Below, one piece after another: positions 35,979-45,700 of a DNA stretch of 64,000 bases. The stretch is from an uncultured Prevotella sp. (lineage in GTDB: Bacteria; Bacteroidota; Bacteroidia; Bacteroidales; Bacteroidaceae), in contig CAJOCR010000013.1 in NCBI GenBank assembly GCA_905236755.1, positions 53,335 through 117,334 on the forward strand, read 5' to 3'. The position numbers were made by a program, and so were the translations under genes. The notes beneath the pieces are model-generated. The model was not told the DNA's origin. It did not search any database and saw nothing but the letters and a program-made list of their open reading frames with translations. Within the stretch, counting starts at the first letter, position 1. Each line of letters starts with the position of its first letter.

Positions 35979-37484
35979 ATGTTAGTGAGTAAGTATAAAT
36001 TATTGATATATTTTTTACCGATTATAGCTCTTACCTCGTGTGAAAGTGATTTGTTGGTTGAACCTGAGACTGTAAAGAGTCAGGTTCTATCTTTCGATAC
36101 CTATGTCGAGAAGAGTAATGATGGTAATGGGGCTAAGTCGGATAATAGTTTTTTTTCTACGCGCGCGAGTATTACTCATAGCATCGGCAATTCTAAATCG
36201 GGCGGTCTCTTCTACGGAAGTATTGATAATATCACCAAACTAAGAGAGGCAGGCTTTGGTGTGTTTGGCTATTACACCAATAACAACGACTATGAGTCGG
36301 GGCAGTATAAACCCAATTTCATGTGGAATGCAGGTATGCATTGGAATGGTGACGACAAGGAAATAAATTCTGCAGGGCAGACTCCTTTGTGGTTGTATGA
36401 GCCTGTGAAATTCTGGCCTAACGAAGTTGGTGATAAGGCAAAGAGTACTGATAAGGACAAGGTGACGTTCTTTGCTTATGCTCCTTATTGCAAAAAGAGT
36501 CTGCTTGCTGGTGGTGTGTCAGAGGGAATGATGATTTCAGGTCAGACTGATGGTATTATGAGTATGACTACCAACAGTTCGCAGACAGACCCTCGTATTT
36601 GTTATCGTGTGCCTCAGAGAGTTACGGAGTCAATAGATTTACTTTGGGGAGTTTGTCCTGCCGACGATAGTTATACAGATGCCAACGAGGATGAGGTATC
36701 GTTGCGAGGCGGTTATCCAAACATGAATTTCTCAAAGCAGAAAACCAATCAGGATGTGATGTTTCGATTTAAGCATGCGTTGAGTCGTTTCAACACAACT
36801 ATAACTGGTGATTTTGATCAGGACGCAGGAAGCGGCAAGACTATGATAACTCTGAAATCAATTGCTGTAAAGATGCGTTTGCCTCGTCAGGCTGTGCTTA
36901 ATCTGAACAATATCTACTATAATCAGCCAAACTGGGAGGCCGACACTTATGTTTACGACTATCCTGATGAGTTGATGTCTGAGGAAATAATCTCTTATAC
37001 GGCAGATATTTCAAAGGACGTGGCTTTCGTTGATTATGGCACAAATCCAGAACTATGGATGGAAACATTCAATAATGGTTCTGGTGGTGTGCGCGACGGC
37101 ATTACCAAGCCTGTTTTAAAGACAAAGGCTATCGACGGAATAGCTCAGGATGCTTATTACACAGTAATTCCTAATACCGATGATGCAGTAACAAGTACGC
37201 AGATGACGATTACTGTTACTTATAACACCACAACAGTTGACCCGTTGCTTGTGGCAACAGGTGGATATTTTAGTAACGACCAGACTGTTTCTTCCTCTTT
37301 TGCTATGAGTAAGATTAGGGCAGGAAAGGCATATACGCTTAATATCACGTTAAGTCGTTATGGTGTTAGCTTCAATGTTGATACTGACGACTGGTTAGAG
37401 CCAATAATGTTTGCTCCGGGTGTTGACTTGTGGAAAGATGCGCAAGAAAGTATTGATCTTGACACGGATGAAACGTCAGAATAA
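35979..37484 (+). CDS. Fimbrillin-family lipoprotein (Mfa-like), first gene
   Basis: 501 residues from the ATG at 35979 (a TTG directly precedes it). Lipobox I-A-L-T-S-C21. The mid-region signature F-G-V-F-G-Y-Y, F-W-P ... V-T-F-F-A-Y-A-P-Y and V-M-F-R-F-K-H-A-L-S-R is the Mfa-like/fimbrillin pattern, with a C-terminal R-A-G-K-A-Y-T-L-N-I-T-L. R62-A63 lies at the end of the linker, where fimbrillins are cut by an Arg-specific protease before assembly by donor-strand exchange. It starts an operon of six genes and probably encodes a fimbrial shaft or base subunit; which of these cannot be told. Confidence 0.78.
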   Translation: MLVSKYKLLIYFLPIIALTSCESDLLVEPETVKSQVLSFDTYVEKSNDGNGAKSDNSFFSTRASITHSIGNSKSGGLFYGSIDNITKLREAGFGVFGYYTNNNDYESGQYKPNFMWNAGMHWNGDDKEINSAGQTPLWLYEPVKFWPNEVGDKAKSTDKDKVTFFAYAPYCKKSLLAGGVSEGMMISGQTDGIMSMTTNSSQTDPRICYRVPQRVTESIDLLWGVCPADDSYTDANEDEVSLRGGYPNMNFSKQKTNQDVMFRFKHALSRFNTTITGDFDQDAGSGKTMITLKSIAVKMRLPRQAVLNLNNIYYNQPNWEADTYVYDYPDELMSEEIISYTADISKDVAFVDYGTNPELWMETFNNGSGGVRDGITKPVLKTKAIDGIAQDAYYTVIPNTDDAVTSTQMTITVTYNTTTVDPLLVATGGYFSNDQTVSSSFAMSKIRAGKAYTLNITLSRYGVSFNVDTDDWLEPIMFAPGVDLWKDAQESIDLDTDETSE

Positions 37485-37504
37485 GAAACGATAAAGAAAA
37501 CTTA

Positions 37505-40321
37505 ATGAAGAAACGAATAGAATTATATGGCAAGAATGTTCTGTTGGCAGTCTTTATGATTGTCAGCATGATGTTTGCTGGTTGTTCTGATGAAGTTTTT
37601 GTTAATGACGAAGGCAAAGAGCAGGTTATTCGTTTCAACGTTTCAACCACCCAGATGGAGAACAGTACAAGTGGCTCAAGAGCAGATAATGCTGGCGAAA
37701 AGCTTAATTCTGTTCTTGCTTCAGAAGGAAAGGTAAGTGACAAGCCCCTCTATATGCACGAGGAAAAGATGGGGTATATAGATTCTCATAACGGAAATGA
37801 GAAGAAATCTCGTGGTACGTTTATCACACAAGATAATTTCTTCAGCAAGATTCGTGTGATGGGTATGGATAATAACGATAACGATTTACTTGGAGGTTGG
37901 CAAACAATATCAGAAATAAGCAATTGGCAGAGTATTTCAGGTTGGCCTAAGGATGCAGATAATATGCGTTTTTGGGCTTATGCGGCTCCTGATGAAGCTA
38001 TAGCTAATAATGTAGTATCTGCCGACACAGAATCAAGCTACTATTGGCAACCATCTATAAATTATATCCCCCCATTGGATGTTGATCAACAAGTAGATTT
38101 ATTGTATGCACAATCTCATTTGTATAGAGGAAATTCCTACGAAACAGTTGATTTACAGTTCGAACATATTACTTCTGCTATTCGCTTTGCTGTTGACCAG
38201 TTGCCTGCGGGTACAGTTATCGAGGAAGTGAAACTTAGTAATATCAAGTCAAGTGCGTGGTATAACAAGGGTTATGAAGATCGTGAAGAAGCCTATCAGG
38301 GTTGGACAGCTAATGGATGGACCGAGGGAGGCGTATATCATCAGAATCTAAAAGACTATACAATCACTCCTAACTATACTGTTCAGGCTAACGAGGCAAA
38401 CAATTTTATTGATGGCGGTAAAATTATGTTCATGATTCCGCAACAGTTGCGTGATGATGCAAAGATAACAGTAAGACTCAGAACTGTTGGTGGCGAAGAG
38501 AAAGTAGTGTCAACCTCTCTTAGAGGAAAAGCATGGCCTAAGGGCTATACTATGACCTACAAGTTGTCGGCTTCTGCTATAACTACTACATATACGCTAA
38601 CTGTTGACCCTTCTATTGCATATATAGGAATTCATGGTGATGATTTCTATTTTAAGGTATATAGCTATTCGGCATCATATGAAAATGCAGAGAGAGTAGC
38701 TCAGCCTTACACGATAGACTATTCTCTAGATAATGGACAATCGTGGTTAAATATTACGAATTACGTAGGGTCAGATTATGGAAGTCCAACAACAGGTGAA
38801 ACCCGTGGTGTTTATATTGCAGCCCAGGAACGAGTTGTCGGTGGCTCTCATGCAGCTATAATGCGCAGTAGAGAATATCTCACTCGCTATGGTGGCGCCT
38901 GGGATTTGTCAAGTGAAGATTATTATGCACCAGGAAAGTGGACAGAGGGACAGAGCCACACATGGAGCACAGCCAATTGTTATGTGATATATAATCCAGG
39001 ACATTACTGTTTTCCTATGGTGTATGGAAATTCTTTATTAAGAGGTAATGTTAATCAAGTGGCATATTCACCAAATACTACTGGTAGTGGTGTGTTAAAG
39101 AATTTCCGAAATTATCGTGGAAACTCAATTGCCAATCTCAGTATAAAAACAGATATTGAGAGCGCACATAATTATGGAGTTAAAATAAAAGAAGCAAAAT
39201 TAATATGGGAAGACCATCCTGGACTTGTTACTGATGTTGGAATCTCACCTGATAGTCTGTATATTGAATTTAAGTCACCCCAAGCTACAATCCAACCAGG
39301 AAATGCCGTTATAGGATTGTTTGATACAAATAATAAATGTGTGTGGAGCTGGCATATGTGGTTTACAGACGAAGACATTTATACCACCACACGTGTAGAA
39401 AACCAATATGGAAGTCAAGATTTTATGAACTTTAATCTTGGCTGGTTTGCAGTTGATGACACATTCGACTATTGGAAAGAGCGAGATATAATCTTTAGAA
39501 TAACGCAAACAGCAAGTCATAAAGAAGCACGAGTTGTTGTGCATCAATTACGCTCTGTACTTGGACAGGCTGGATATAATACATATTATCAATGGGGACG
39601 TAAAGATCCGATGCCTTCTGCTTATGGGTTTATACCAACACCAGGATATGGCTTTGAAGAGCATGAAAATGCAAGTCAGAATTTGCGAAATCAAGGAATT
39701 CGCAGAGGAATTATATATCCAAACTTTATTTTTAAAGGTCATGGTCGAGATTGGGTTTCAGAAACAGAGCACTATAATAATCTTTGGAATGGAGCTGCAA
39801 CGGGTAATGAATCAAGTGTAAGCAACAGTAAAGTGCAGAAAACCATTTACGACCCTTGTCCACGAGGTTTTGTGATGCCTCCATCGGCAGCATTCACAGG
39901 TATGACCCTTGACGGTAGTCAGAGCTCTGATAAGACGAGATGGAACGTAGTGTTCAATATTGTTACTGAAAACACATATGGATTTATGCATGGATGGTAT
40001 ATGTATACGCGCAAAATGCCATCTGCAGGTGATACAGATTTGTTGCAAGCCGGTCAACCATATATCTATCTACCAGCAACGGGCTTTCGCTCACCATATA
40101 ATAGTGATGGAGGAAATTCGTATGATGTTTCGGTGAGAAATAATGATACAGAAGGGTCTTATTGGACAGCTGGTTCCTATATTTATAATAGTTCTCTGTA
40201 TAGAGGCTACGGCTTGTGGTTTAAGTATGCAGGAGAACAAGATAAGAATATATGGCCTGCGGCAAATGACTATCATTCAGAAAGAGCTGTAGCAAGAAGT
40301 GTTAGACCTGTAAAAGAATAA
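37505..40321 (+). CDS. Large fimbrillin-like lipoprotein with FISUMP-like C-terminal domain
   Basis: 938 residues. Lipobox M-F-A-G-C27 with an acidic tail (S-D-E). R59-A60 marks the possible maturation site. The N-terminal half is Mfa-like (M-R-F-W-A-Y-A, F-E-H-I-T-S-A-I-R-F, M-F-M-I-P-Q-Q). The last 150 residues form a domain with Y-D-P-C-P-R-G-F-V-M-P, Y-W-T-A-G and R-S-V-R-P-V at the end, the pattern of the paralogous 'Fib_succ_major' (FISUMP) surface domains. A long subunit with an extra C-terminal head is typical of fimbrial tip adhesins, so this is the best candidate for the tip protein (inference). Confidence 0.72.
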   Translation: MKKRIELYGKNVLLAVFMIVSMMFAGCSDEVFVNDEGKEQVIRFNVSTTQMENSTSGSRADNAGEKLNSVLASEGKVSDKPLYMHEEKMGYIDSHNGNEKKSRGTFITQDNFFSKIRVMGMDNNDNDLLGGWQTISEISNWQSISGWPKDADNMRFWAYAAPDEAIANNVVSADTESSYYWQPSINYIPPLDVDQQVDLLYAQSHLYRGNSYETVDLQFEHITSAIRFAVDQLPAGTVIEEVKLSNIKSSAWYNKGYEDREEAYQGWTANGWTEGGVYHQNLKDYTITPNYTVQANEANNFIDGGKIMFMIPQQLRDDAKITVRLRTVGGEEKVVSTSLRGKAWPKGYTMTYKLSASAITTTYTLTVDPSIAYIGIHGDDFYFKVYSYSASYENAERVAQPYTIDYSLDNGQSWLNITNYVGSDYGSPTTGETRGVYIAAQERVVGGSHAAIMRSREYLTRYGGAWDLSSEDYYAPGKWTEGQSHTWSTANCYVIYNPGHYCFPMVYGNSLLRGNVNQVAYSPNTTGSGVLKNFRNYRGNSIANLSIKTDIESAHNYGVKIKEAKLIWEDHPGLVTDVGISPDSLYIEFKSPQATIQPGNAVIGLFDTNNKCVWSWHMWFTDEDIYTTTRVENQYGSQDFMNFNLGWFAVDDTFDYWKERDIIFRITQTASHKEARVVVHQLRSVLGQAGYNTYYQWGRKDPMPSAYGFIPTPGYGFEEHENASQNLRNQGIRRGIIYPNFIFKGHGRDWVSETEHYNNLWNGAATGNESSVSNSKVQKTIYDPCPRGFVMPPSAAFTGMTLDGSQSSDKTRWNVVFNIVTENTYGFMHGWYMYTRKMPSAGDTDLLQAGQPYIYLPATGFRSPYNSDGGNSYDVSVRNNDTEGSYWTAGSYIYNSSLYRGYGLWFKYAGEQDKNIWPAANDYHSERAVARSVRPVKE

Positions 40322-40325
40322 AAAG

Positions 40326-41333
40326 ATGAAGAGAATACAGTTATATCTATACGTGCTTTTGCTCCTTGCTTCCTTCGGGATGCTTTCGGGATGCGTTCGA
40401 GATGACGATGTGACTCAGTCAGTTCTTCAGCCTATGCTTTTTGGAGCTACCCAACAGAAAGAAGCTGACTCAGAGTCAGCTAAAAGCGGCAGAGCCAATA
40501 ACGACTACTATATTGATATCAACGAAACCTTCTCTGAGGGTCAACAGATAGGTGTTTTTGCTATGCATCAAGGTGCAATTCCATGGGCTGGTCATCAAAG
40601 ACATACAGCCAACTTTATGTTCAATCAGCCATTAACAGCAGGTCAAGCAGAAGAAAATTCGCATACTGTTGATGTAAGCTATTCACCTTTGCGTTATTGG
40701 ACTAATGAAACAGATTATTTCTCGTTCTATTGCTATTATCCTTGGAACGATATGACTGTTGCTTCGCCTACTCACGGCATAAGCTTTGATTACAGTAGCG
40801 AGGAGGCACAAGCAAAGGGACTCAAGTTTGTTGTGAAACCAAAGCCAGAAGATCAGATAGATTTTATGGTTGGTGATGTGATAAGAGATGTGCGCTTGAC
40901 GGATATACAAAGCACTGGTGGGCAGATAAAGTTAAAACTTCATCACGCTCTTGCTATGATTCTTATCAATGCTGATTGTAGCGTAGGTGAGGTTACTATT
41001 GAGTCGGCAACTCTTTCTGGCGTATATAATACAGGTTATTGTCTTGCTACGAAAGATGACAACAACAATAATATAATACAATGGACCACAGAGGGTGAAA
41101 CCTTTGAGTATGATATAAAAGACTATATTGAAGAGCGTACTGAGAATAATACGGAACGATATATGCTGCTTATTCCACAGTCTGTAACAGAAGCAATGGT
41201 GATAACAGTTTCTTACAGAGTGAATGGCGGAGCACTTATCAATAAAGCATATAATTTGAATAATAGTGTGAACATAACCCAATGGCAACCAGGGAGATAT
41301 CACACATATAATTTGCATCTTAGCGCAGAATGA
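40326..41333 (+). CDS. Fimbrillin-family lipoprotein
   Basis: 335 residues. Lipobox M-L-S-G-C23 followed by V-R-D-D-D. R56-A57 is the candidate processing site. Fimbrillin blocks: Q-Q-I-G-V-F-A-M-H, P-L-R-Y-W, F-S-F-Y-C-Y-Y-P-W, L-K-L-H-H-A-L-A-M-I and W-Q-P-G-R-Y-H-T-Y-N-L-H-L at the end. It is the shortest of the four paralogues, a size common for shaft subunits. It overlaps the next gene by 4 nt and follows the previous one after 4 bp. Confidence 0.75.
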   Translation: MKRIQLYLYVLLLLASFGMLSGCVRDDDVTQSVLQPMLFGATQQKEADSESAKSGRANNDYYIDINETFSEGQQIGVFAMHQGAIPWAGHQRHTANFMFNQPLTAGQAEENSHTVDVSYSPLRYWTNETDYFSFYCYYPWNDMTVASPTHGISFDYSSEEAQAKGLKFVVKPKPEDQIDFMVGDVIRDVRLTDIQSTGGQIKLKLHHALAMILINADCSVGEVTIESATLSGVYNTGYCLATKDDNNNNIIQWTTEGETFEYDIKDYIEERTENNTERYMLLIPQSVTEAMVITVSYRVNGGALINKAYNLNNSVNITQWQPGRYHTYNLHLSAE

Positions 41334-42715
41334 GATTATATAAATACTATATTGCTTTGCTCATGACAATGCTGGTAGCATGTTCTGAGGGTGGTAGTCT
41401 GGAAGAGAATATTCCAGACAATATACCCGTGGAGTTGGGAGCCTATGCCAGCAAATATAGTGATACACGAGCAGGGGGAATCCTTGGAAATAATGATTTG
41501 GCATCTATAGCACAGAATGGTGGTTTTGGCGTATATTCATATTTCATGCATACTCAGGAATTTATGAATAATCAGCAGGTTACAGCTGTTACAAGAGATA
41601 TTGAGGGAGGAGGAAAAGAAATCGTAGGATGGACATATTCTCCTATGAAATATTGGCCTAACAACCCTTCTTCAACGCTTGATTTCTTTGCTTATGCCCC
41701 ATATGCAAGGCCCGCAGCGAATGAAACTTCGGGAATAATATCTGTTGACGATGCTAATCATATTCCTATTGTGAGCTATCAGCTTGATCAATATGGTAAG
41801 AATGTGGACCTAATGTGGGGTACAAATGGGGATACTTCAGGTGCAAAGAACGTGTTTACAGATATGGCAAAACCATCAGTAAACCAAAAAGTAGAATTTA
41901 AGTTCAAACATACACTTGCAAAGATTGGAGGAGCAGCTCTTAATGGGAATGATACTGGAGGTTTAACGATCCAGCTTGATGTTGATAATAATGGAAACAT
42001 CACAGGAGGAAAGAAACCTGCAAGTATGAAGGTTACAGTAAGCAAAATCGTTATCAAGGTGCTTGGTACGAAAGACGCTCTTGATGCTAATACTATAGAC
42101 AGAGAACTGCCTATAAAAGGCGATTTTAATCTTACTACTGGCGTGTGGAGTAATTATACCCGCAATAACATCACTCTTTTTTATCCTGTGCAGACAATAA
42201 CCAAGACAGGACTTGAGAGTAATGCACATGGAAAACTTAATAGCAATATTGTAGAACCAGGTGTAGGTACTGCCGTTAGCTGGGAAGATATTCCTGAAGG
42301 AGTTACGGTAACAGCTCAGAATGTCTTTGGTGAAGAATTTACACAGATGTTGCTTTTGCCAGGAGACGAGAAATATCCAGTGATAAAAGCAGAGATAGAT
42401 TATGTCGTTCGCACTAAGGACGAAGACTTGGAATTAGGCTATACAGAAATTACGCATCATATAACTAAGGAAGCCGTGATACCAGCGTTCCCACAAATGG
42501 CAAAACGTTATAATCTGCGGCTTCATATAGGTGTTGGTACTATTAAGTTTGATGCTTCTGGTGCAGATGATTGGAATCTTGGCCAGGGCACGTTCTATTT
42601 TGATAAGACCAGTCAGACAGAACGTCCAGGTCCAGGTATAGAGGAGGATAATCCTTCTGGTGATGATCTGAAATATTTGTCTAAGAAAGACAATTCATTA
42701 TGGTTTGAATGGTAA
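41330..42715 (+). CDS. Fimbrillin-family lipoprotein
   Basis: 461 residues. Lipobox M-L-V-A-C18 with S-E-G-G. R47-A48 at the possible maturation point closely matches the cut after about residue 46 known for FimA of Porphyromonas gingivalis. Core blocks: G-F-G-V-Y-S-Y, M-K-Y-W-P-N, L-D-F-F-A-Y-A-P-Y and V-E-F-K-F-K-H-T-L-A-K-I. After the usual final strand (R-Y-N-L-R-L-H-I) there is a further 60-residue polar tail not seen in the other three. Translationally coupled to the previous gene. Confidence 0.75.
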   Translation: MRLYKYYIALLMTMLVACSEGGSLEENIPDNIPVELGAYASKYSDTRAGGILGNNDLASIAQNGGFGVYSYFMHTQEFMNNQQVTAVTRDIEGGGKEIVGWTYSPMKYWPNNPSSTLDFFAYAPYARPAANETSGIISVDDANHIPIVSYQLDQYGKNVDLMWGTNGDTSGAKNVFTDMAKPSVNQKVEFKFKHTLAKIGGAALNGNDTGGLTIQLDVDNNGNITGGKKPASMKVTVSKIVIKVLGTKDALDANTIDRELPIKGDFNLTTGVWSNYTRNNITLFYPVQTITKTGLESNAHGKLNSNIVEPGVGTAVSWEDIPEGVTVTAQNVFGEEFTQMLLLPGDEKYPVIKAEIDYVVRTKDEDLELGYTEITHHITKEAVIPAFPQMAKRYNLRLHIGVGTIKFDASGADDWNLGQGTFYFDKTSQTERPGPGIEEDNPSGDDLKYLSKKDNSLWFEW

Positions 42716-42726
42716 GATAAGAAAGA

Positions 42727-45700
42727 ATGAAGATAAAAACATTAACATATAGGCTCTTTTTGATAATCCTGCTTGCGTTTGTGAGTTGGACAGCTAATGC
42801 TCAGGATTTGCAGATACGTCTTGTGTATAATGAAATCACATATCATGATGCATCGTTGGCTATTACAAGTAGGGTAGATAATAGTACTGTTATTCACCCT
42901 GTGGCTCAGGTGTATGACGTTACAAATAGCAAATATGTAACCAATCAGTTTTATCTTAATTATTATATAAAGAATGGTAACAAAAGTCCAGAATATTTCA
43001 GCGAGGACAACCGTATGAAAAACAAGAGCGTTTATACGAATAGTAAAATTGCTCGTTTGTATGGTATGTATGAGTGTGGAAACTATTCTGGTACTGATAC
43101 GGTAATGATAGTTGCGACACCAATTACAGAAGGAGTTTACTCTACTGTAACTACACATTATACCGTTACCTTGGAAACAAAAGCAGCTTCGTTCTTGATA
43201 AAGCCAGGTAACGAGATGAATGTGTGGAAAGGCTTTATGTATGATCTGCCGAGTGTGAGTGTGTTCGAAGACGAGGCTCAGGTGAATGCTATTACCGAGT
43301 ATTACGATGTATCATATGACCACACAGATGGTTTGTGTGTTGTTACAGCTGAAGACTTCCCTCGAGGTTATGGTGGTGGCTCTTTGATATATAATCTGCG
43401 TAAGATAACTGGTGATGCTGGTTCTGAGCAGAATATCACCATCCATTGTAGACCAAAGACTGTTGATGGTGTTGATTATTCAAAGATCTATCCAGAAAGA
43501 GATCTTGTTGTACCTGTTCATATCACCGAGCGCACGTCAACAGAACCTGTCAGGACGCAGCTTTTCTGGTGGATGGACAATAGACAGGTAGAACTTGAAC
43601 TTGCAGATAATGGTAATTTCATACTCCCTAAGCCATTGATATATGATGAGTTAGGTAATAATATCACCGATCTGTTTAAGTACAACTATATCATAGAAGA
43701 CTATGGTGGTACAGGTAACTCCTCTATGTGGACAGGAAATAATGGTATTTGGGGAAGTTGGGAAATGCATGCAGGAACCCAACAGGCAGGAACGATAAAA
43801 GTTAGTGTTACCAATACCCAGATGAGTAATGGAGGTGACTATGTTTATGCACCAGATAATTATACTGTTGATGGCAGAACGATAAGCTATAGTCAGATTT
43901 CTGATACTTGTTTCGTTTATGTTCGTAAGAAACAGCTAACAATAAAGATAGATCCTGTTAATGCAAATATTCCTGAAGGAGTTGAATTAAATCGTGAAAC
44001 GTGGAAGGTACCTACTATTACTGCATATTATGGAGGCGAGGATTATACCAATGGTTGTCAGTTGCTTATTGGTATTCCTGCAGATGCAACTCTAACTGGT
44101 GTGAACGCATCGGTGCAGGGAACTTATACTGATCCAAAGACAGGTGTAGAATACAATCTCTATGATGCACGATACTCTTTCCCTAATGAGTCGTGGGCAA
44201 CTTGGAGCATAAGACTTACGAGTGAACATAATAATTTTGTTTTTATTGCTCGAAATTGGGATAGTGCTCACTGGTCAGAAGGTGCTGTGGCTACATATAC
44301 AGTTAATCCTATAGACAAGATAGAGCCTTCTATACAATTCTCTGATGAACTTGTTACAGCAACAATATTTGATAGAATGTCTGGTGCGGTAATGAATTCT
44401 ATCTCGCAACCAGAGTTAACTATTACGAATTCATATGGTAGAGATATCAGTCATTATTATAATACTCCAGTGTATTCCATAACAGCAGAGGATGGTTCTA
44501 CAACGAATCTTCCTTTCTCAATTAATGAAAGTGGCAAGGTTAGTTTCGTAGGGAATGCTGTTCCGGATGTAAAGACATATATTGTATCTGCTTATGCGAC
44601 AGCTAAAGATGCTACATATTACAAAAATACAGCTGTTACTTCATATCGTATTGTTGTGAAGGTAAACAAGTTTGCATATACAATAGAAACAACATCTAAT
44701 TCATATGATGATGAGGGTTATGTAGATGATATTAGCAATCTTGTTAACCGTCAGTTGGGCTTCATGCATTTTACATCACCAGGAGAGATGGAGGCTGGTA
44801 CACAGATTAGTGGTGTTCCTGGTGTGAACATACAGTTTGGTATGCCAGGCGATAACAGCTGGACCGTTGTACAAGCCGATCCATATCATTGTGTAAGCTA
44901 TGGCGACCCAGTTGTTATTGGTGAAGATAATATTCCTGTAAGTGGTACATTCTATAAGTTCATGCCTTATACCAATGGATTCCTTTCCCTTTTCATTAAT
45001 TGGGAGGCAGGCGAGAAGTATGCTCTTTATGGAGTTGAGAACGGAAAGATAGTAACAGGTTACCAGATTTTAGGCGATGGCTCTTATGATGGTAAGGTGT
45101 TCCCTTATCCAATGATTGCTGGTAGAACGTATTACCTTATTAATCTTGGTGGTTCTGAGGGTACTAACGCACCTATCCGTATGTATGGTTTCAACTATTA
45201 TCCTGCATATGTGCTTACTGATGCCGATATGAAACCATCAAGGCAGAGTACTACCTTCGTTAATGGTTATACAGGTACAGTTTCTTATTTATTAAGACAG
45301 CCTTCGCGTTTGGTTTCGTTTGACACTGATTTAGGTAATGAAGGACTTTCTGACAACGATATCAGTTCTCACCTCACATTAAATACAAGGTCTGGTGAGG
45401 CAATAGCAAGAAAGCGTACATCTGATATAGATAATTCGGATCATCGTATTCAGATTACTGCTTCGGTTAAGAACGAAGAGAAGGGTGATGCTGTTGTGAA
45501 ACGTCCTTTCATCCGTGTGTTCATCACCGATATTCCTACTTACATGGTTAAGGATGGTGAGACACCTATTGTTGGTCAGAAGGTGTCAACAACAAATATT
45601 CGCACGAATATTACTATGACATATGGCGGTTGGCAGGAAGGTAGTGGTCCTTATATGAAGAGTAAAAAGCAGACTAACCTTACTGACTATTGGAAAATAG